From: Mimachlamys varia | Taxonomy: Eukaryota > Mollusca > Bivalvia > Pectinida > Pectinidae | Direction: 5' to 3' | Length of the DNA: 64,000 nt | Assembly: GCA_947623455.1 (NCBI GenBank) | Contig: OX392532.1 | Location: forward strand, 46,255,058 to 46,319,057 | Shown here: one piece after another, positions 58,795-64,000 of the stretch | Layout: every line of letters starts with the position of its first letter | How positions within the stretch are numbered: position 1 is the first letter of the stretch | The notes under the pieces: model-generated | The model's database searches: none | The model's input: the letters and a program-made list of their open reading frames with translations, nothing else | What the model was told of the DNA's origin: nothing | Program-made: the position numbers and the translations under genes

Positions 58795-60925
58795 AAAAAT
58801 TAAGCACCACAGTGTATAATCCAGTATGGAGACCCATTACATGTGTTTATGAAGTATAGAATTAAGCACCACAGTGTATAATCCAGTATAGAGACCCATT
58901 ACATGTGTATATGAATTATAGAATTAAGCACCATGACAAACAATTAAGCACCACAGTGAATAATCCAGTATAGAGACCTATTACAGGTGTATATGAAGTA
59001 TAGAATTAAGCACCACAGTGTATAATCCAGTATAGAGACCTATTACAGGTGTATATGAATTATAGAATTAAGCACCATGACAAACAATTAAGCACCACAG
59101 TGAATAATCCAGTATAGAGACCTATTACAGGTGTATATGAAGTATAGAATTAAGCACCATGACAAACAATTAAGCACCACAGTGTATAATGCAGTATAGA
59201 GACCTATTACAGGTGTATATGAAGTATAGAATTAAGCACCACAGTGTATAATCAAGTATGGAAACCCATTACATGTGTTTATGAAGTATAGAATTAAGCA
59301 CCATGACAAACAATTAAGCACCACAGTGTATAATCCAGTATAGAGACCCATTACATGTGTATATGAAGGATAGAATTAAGCACCATGACAAATAATTAAG
59401 CACCACAGTGTATAATCCAGTATAGAGACCCATTACATGTGTATATGAAGGATAGAATTAAGCACCATGACAAACAATTAAGCACCACAGTGTATAATCC
59501 AGTATAGAGACCCAGTACATGTGTTTATGAAGTATAGAATTAAGCACCACAGTGTATAATCCAGTATAGAGACCCATTACATGTGTTTATGAAGTATAGA
59601 ATTAAGCACCACAGTGTATAATCCAGTATAGAGACCCATTACATGTGTATATGAATTATAGAATTAAGCACCATGATAAACAATTAAGCACCACAGTGTA
59701 TCATCAAGTATAGAGACCCATTACATGTGTATATGAAGTATAGAATTAAGCACCACAGTGTATAATCCAGTATATTTACATTTTGCACGATGCCTTCCCA
59801 TTGACTCATTGTTAATGCAGACTGCATCTACAGTTGTATAGATGCAGTCCAGACCACCAGACAATAGCATGACGTCACTGTGGCGCCAAGTTGACCTACG
59901 TTACGGCAACGCTTTGCACGTCGCCTCAGATAACACGCGTTAAAGCTTTACGTTAATCATTAAGGTGACTGTGATTTTCAAAAAGCTTTTCCAGTATGTT
60001 AACATACAAGGACAAAATCCTAACTGGCGTCATTCTATTTATCTGTCACCCAGATTGCATTGATCTTGCCAATAAATACAATCTACCAAGCGTTTAATTG
60101 TTAAATAGAAACCCATTACATGTGTTTATGAAGTATAGAATTAAGCACCATCACAAACAATTAAGCACCACAGTGTATAATCCAGTATAGAGACCCATTA
60201 CATGTGTTTATGAAGTATAGAATTAAGCACCACATGTGAATAATCCAGTATAGAGACCCATTACATGTGTTTATGAAGTATAGAATTAAGCACCACAGTG
60301 AATAATCCAGAATAGAGACCCATTACATGTGTTTATATTATGAAGTATAGAATTAAGCACCACAGTGAATAATCCAGTATAGAGACCCATTACATGTGTA
60401 TATGAAGTATAGAATTAAGCACCATGACAAACAATTAAGCACCATATTGTATAATCCAGTATAGAGACCCATTACATGTGTTTATGAAGTATAGAATTAA
60501 GCACCACAGTGTATAATCCAGTATAGAGACCCATTACATGTGTTTATGAAGTCTATAGAATTAAGCACCACAGTGTATAATCCAGTATAGAGACCCATTT
60601 CATGTGTACATAAAGTATAGAATTAAGCACCATGACAAACAATTAAGCACTTCAGTATATAATCCAGTTTAGAGACCCATTACATGTGTATATGAAGTAT
60701 AGAATTAAGCACCACAGTGTATAATCCAGTATAGAGACCCATTACATGTATTTATGAAGTAAAGAATTAATCACCGTGGTGTAAAATATAGTATAGAGAC
60801 CCATTTCATGACATGTATATGAAGTATAGAATTTAAGAGAGTATAGAGAGACCCATTACATGTGTATATGAAGTATTAAATTAAGCACCATTGTGTATAA
60901 TATAGAGACCAATCACATGTGTATA
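58795..60925 (-). repeat. right arm: ~62-bp tandem array, inverted relative to the left arm
   Basis: Units read 'attaagcaccacagtgtata', 'atccagtatagagacccatt' and 'acatgtgtttatgaagtata', the reverse complement of the left unit. The extra ~21-bp segment also occurs here ('accatgacaaacaattaagc'). The array is interrupted by a unique stretch at 59772-60105 and decays near 60780-60925. Confidence 0.95.
59772..60105 (-). promoter_or_regulatory. unique CpG-richer island inside the right arm, promoter candidate
   Basis: The only non-repeat stretch of the arm. It has a perfect CRE palindrome TGACGTCA (59870-59877), several CpGs ('cgttacggcaacgctttgca') and an 11-bp-stem hairpin (GACTGCATCTA, 59820-59830, against TAGATGCAGTC, 59839-59849). 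On the minus strand 'ACAATGAGTCAATGGGAAGG' followed by a donor-like GTAAAT could be a short first exon of the protease gene. Its phase, however, does not fit the 58692 acceptor. The promoter role is inferred. Confidence 0.35.
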
Positions 60926-60930
60926 TCATG

Positions 60931-61199
60931 TATTGTATACTGAGTATATTATAACAATCAGACACGGGTGTTTTTTTTAAAAGCGCTTTAAATCGGTCTC
61001 AGCGTAGTATCTGTGCACATATAGACAAGAAGTGATGTTACAAATTAAAATTTAACCATTTGATTATTATTTATATTATAAAATCCTGACCCCAGAGGTA
61101 CCTGTGATCAAGTGGGGATTCTTATGGACTATGGCAATCGGATTTTACCGATATGGATTCATATAAACCGATTAATTTCATGATAGTTAGCGGGATTTC
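60931..61199. other. flank right of the transposon
   Basis: No gene or named repeat. The true right terminus of the element may lie here. Confidence 0.4.
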
Positions 61200-61420
61200 T
61201 ACCTGTCTGATCAGACGTTTTGCTCGATCACTGTCACCTTGCGATATTAGCGCTTGGTTTATGAGGCTTATGAGAATTATGCGCATGCCATACCACATGG
61301 GAATCAAACCGGATGTTTGTACCGGACGTAAAGTTGTATTGGTATGCGCTTGCGCAGAAATAGATGTGTGTTGGTTTCGACCAATCAGAACGTGGTGCTT
61401 AAAGTGGTTCTTGTCACGAT
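61200..61420. promoter_or_regulatory. CpG-richer, NRF1-like and CCAAT-containing block
   Basis: 'ggtatgcgcttgcgcagaaa' is one base from the NRF1 palindrome. 'ttatgcgcatgcc' is a second half-match. 'gaccaatcagaac' holds a CCAAT box. Open frames on both strands overlap here but resemble no protein I know. It may be a housekeeping-type promoter whose gene I could not identify. Confidence 0.35.
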
Positions 61421-62688
61421 TTGGGTATAGTATTATTACTGCATAATACTGACAGTCGTGATGTAAATACAATATAACATGGCCATTTCCATATCAGACC
61501 TTGTATCAACCCGGGGATCTCATTATCGGCCCGAGGTCCGAAGTCTCAATGGCCACTATATATATATATATATATTCTATTTATCCACTTGGGTTTTTGT
61601 GACGGTCCATGATGATACATTTTGTATCTAGATCTGTTTTTGTTGATGTCCTTTTACTTTTTCGCTGTTGTGTCATTGTATGGACGTTGAATAAGATTCT
61701 GTTTCTGTTTCTTACTGACACACATTCTTTACAGAATATACTGGGTAGGCATTCATGGCTGGTGCGTTTAAAAGATGTGTATGTTTATGTACATGTGCAA
61801 TTAAAAAAATAAGATAGTGCTATTTAGGCATAGAGTATACGTACCTTACACTACTTTTAAAGACAGTGAGGGAGGGGCCTGAACACAGTGAATAGGTAGG
61901 GAGTTCCAGTCATGTATAGTCCTAGGTATGTAAGAGTATTGGAAGGTATTTGTTATGGTTTAATTTGTGGTCTTATTATGGTGTCGGTGTGTGCGACCTG
62001 ATAGTGGCCTGGTGTGAGTAGTGTTGAGTAATCAGTTGAAAACACCAACCGATGATTGGTTGTAATCGGATGACCTCAATAACCAATTTTGCGATTATAA
62101 TCGGTTACTCTAGATCTTTGAAAATAAAAATGTAGAGAAAATGGAATGCCTTTTACAAGGAAAGGTCACTTATTTTATATACTTGCCAACTTCCAATTTC
62201 CATGGGGGAGATTATGCATGCTCAGAATTGAAAACATAAATAATATGTTTACATGTAAATTCAGAGGAAAAATAACACTTTTAAATGACATCTTTTTAGC
62301 TCTTCTTTCAGATAAAATCATCAGATCTTTAAAAATGGAACAGTTAAACAAATTCCAAAGATGAAAATGCAACATTTTAGGCTCCAAAATCTTACTTACT
62401 TACAAGTTTACTTACTTACTTACGAGTTTAACGCCAATACACACACTGATATACATCGGTGTTTCGACCGGCGTCATAGTCCAAAATCGGGAGTCTCCCT
62501 CCTAAATAGGGACTTGCTATTGATTCCTATATGTAAAATTATCATATTGAAATCAATAAACAAACTTATGATTTTGAAACTTATTTTATTTTGTCTAAAA
62601 AATGCACACATTACATTATTGTCTATGGTATTATGCATTTAATGTTTTTTGGAAAACTAAAATGGACCATATGATCATGACATATAAT
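61421..62688. other. gene-free region with repeats
   Basis: A (TA)n microsatellite lies at about 61557-61576. 'cttacttacttacgagttta' near 62405-62430 belongs to a short dispersed repeat. 'aaccaattttgcgattataatcggtt' type palindromes near 62040-62110 recur at 63455-63530. No credible coding region. Confidence 0.45.
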
Positions 62689-63007
62689 TCCAGGGCTTTT
62701 TCTGGGTAAATTGGGAAAAGGCCCCTGAGTGAAATTGGGAAAAATTAATGACGAATCGACAAATAATACAATGTAATTTAATTAGATAAACACAATAAAA
62801 TGACAATTTTTCTTTTCAAATAGCTTCTTTGTCAACTGATGCAGATGTTCAGTTTTGAAATGCACAAAAACTTTTTTTTTTTTTTTTTTAAGTAGATCTT
62901 ACATCATATTGGGAAAAAAGTCCTTTAATTGGGAAAAATGAAGCCTAAATCTCATTGGGAATGGGGCCGAATTTTGGCCCCTGAGAGATCCCAGATAAAG
63001 CCCTGAA
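62689..63007. mobile_element. hAT-like MITE
   Basis: The termini CAGGGCTTTTTCTGGG and CCCAGATAAAGCCCTG are inverted with one mismatch in 16. CAGGG ends are typical of hAT elements. The interior has repeated 'aattgggaaaa' phrases and an 18-19 bp T-run at about 62872. The flanking 'aattc' on both sides may be part of a target duplication. Confidence 0.7.
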
Positions 63008-63534
63008 TTCATACATGTTGCCTTAATATGTGTTTATTTTGTTAACAAAATTATACTTTCTAAGTTCTATATTGAGCAGAATAACAGTAAACTAATTTCA
63101 TCGTGGTAAACTGTAAATCTTCACAAATTTGAACAAAATCACAGACAACAATACAATTCAAAGGGAAATCTTATGAACATAATCAGTCTATTAACTAGAT
63201 CAATATTTATAACCAGGTGACTGTCCTGCCATGTAAGGTATACATGCTTTACCAGAAGTCTTTCATGCTTTGTTTTTATGAAACATAAACATGTCCACAT
63301 TTGATGGTGTCATTCTGCTTCTCTTTTTATTGACCAACTACACACCCAAACGTAACGCTCTGAATCGGTTAATTTGGTTGTAACATTGACAGAGTGACTT
63401 TCATTTTTGGGTGCATTTGGTTGGCAAATATCATTGGTGCCATGGACTAGGGTCCTACCGATTAATCGATTATAAAAAACATGGTCGATAATCGTAAGCA
63501 GTAGACAATAATCAACCGTTAATCGATCATTTCC

Positions 63535-63793
63535 GATCATCGACACACCATTGGGTGTGAGGTAAAGTGATGGTTGTAGTGCTACTAAACTGTGTGATTT
63601 TGTACATATTTGCCAGTCTATGCACAATTCTCCTGCCTTCTAAGGATTGCCATTTTAATTCACCTAGTAAGTGTGTTACTGTGCCTGGTGTTCTTTCGTG
63701 GTTGTTCAAGACAAAACATGCTGCTTGTTGCTGTATCATTTCTATATATTTACATTCAGTATGCTTGAAAGCATTGGCGACAATTGTATTCAT
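63535..63793 (-). pseudogene. non-LTR retrotransposon fragment (RT C-terminal region)
   Basis: A short open frame on the minus strand reads CKYIEMIQQQAACFVLNNHE, then LLGELKWQSLEGRRIVHRLA and NMYKI. This is the 'IE-QRRAARFV ... L-WPTLE-RR ... MMYKI' C-terminal signature of LINE reverse transcriptases. The conserved Arg pair is replaced by QQ, which suggests decay. It joins a palindromic 'gattaatcgattat' segment on its 3' side. Confidence 0.75.
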
Positions 63794-64000
63794 TTCTCAC
63801 AACAAGATTAGCCTCATCACATGCAAACCTGAAGTAATACATTGAAAAAGAGCTGTAGTTCCTGAACAATATAAATGATTATGATTTTTTAATGTTTAGG
63901 ACTCACACAACTAAATCAGACTATCACGAAGTGTTTCATATGTTTGTAGTCCCCACCGAAAATTTGTTTCAGCTAAGTACAGTGATTCTGAATAATCTAA

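Larger units (their letters stand above)
44935..60930. mobile_element. ~16-kb KDZ-type DNA transposon with inverted minisatellite arms
   Basis: The left array (44935-46668) and right array (58795-60925) use the same ~62-bp unit in opposite orientation, so the interior is bracketed by long inverted repeats. The interior holds a plus-strand KDZ transposase and a minus-strand PHD-Ulp1 protease gene that converge near 53.2-53.6 kb. Genes and bracketing arms together argue for one mobile unit. Exact termini and target duplication are not resolved, so the outer limits are approximate. Confidence 0.7.

Noticed and set aside
61122..61472. Overlapping ~100-codon frames on both strands
   Set aside because: Neither has recognisable motifs or splice signals; the openness fits the higher GC content of a promoter-like block.

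Overview
The window is animal nuclear DNA. It has GT-AG split genes, a tRNA-derived SINE, non-LTR retrotransposon remnants, many fold-back MITEs and a very large amount of minisatellite DNA. By summing array coordinates, tandem arrays cover roughly a third of the 64 kb. The dispersed repeats (GGCAGCCATCTTGG-type blocks, CAGGTGA-ended blocks, 'ggtcaaggtca' blocks, a SINE with an AATA tail) look like those of bivalve molluscs. That placement is an inference from repeat style plus protein divergence, not a species call.

Three host genes can be rebuilt exon by exon with consistent splice phases. (1) MED21, a Mediator middle-module subunit, on the minus strand (16756 to 5755, 4 coding exons, 138 aa). 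(2) RPLP2, the acidic ribosomal stalk protein P2, on the plus strand (24998 to 26601, 3 coding exons, 111 aa), with a GC-AG last intron. (3) ERP29, an ER-lumen chaperone of the PDI fold, on the minus strand (44067 to 33808, 4 exons, 252 aa). MED21 and ERP29 have tiny exons separated by introns stuffed with minisatellites. In MED21, two arrays duplicate the splice junctions themselves: about 95 copies of the end of exon 3 with its 5' splice site, and four extra copies of the exon 2 acceptor.

From about 44.94 to 60.93 kb lies what I read as one large (about 16 kb) DNA transposon. Each end is a 1.7-2.1 kb array of the same roughly 62-bp unit, in inverted orientation. Between the arms are two convergent multi-exon genes. 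The plus-strand gene is a transposase of the Kyakuja-Dileera-Zisupton (KDZ) type (46839 to 52598), with all three predicted acidic catalytic residues. The minus-strand gene (58692 to 53569) is a PHD finger fused to a Ulp1/SENP-type cysteine protease with an intact H-D-Q-C set. The transposase gene carries a damaged donor (AT for GT), and its last exon is tandemly triplicated, so this copy may be inactive in trans. No first exon with a start codon could be assigned with confidence for either gene.

Layout: 1-4.2 kb dispersed repeats; 4.2-5.7 kb two arrays beyond and in the MED21 3' end; 5.7-16.8 kb MED21; 16.8-20.6 kb MED21 promoter, MITEs and a 22-bp array; 20.6-22.7 kb a 29-bp array and a LINE remnant; 23.5-24.9 kb two MITEs; 25.0-26.6 kb RPLP2; 26.7-32.6 kb dispersed repeats with a SINE and a long fold-back element; 32.6-44.2 kb ERP29 with five arrays in and around it; 44.9-60.9 kb the KDZ-type element; 61-64 kb a CpG-richer promoter-like block, a hAT-like MITE and a LINE fragment.
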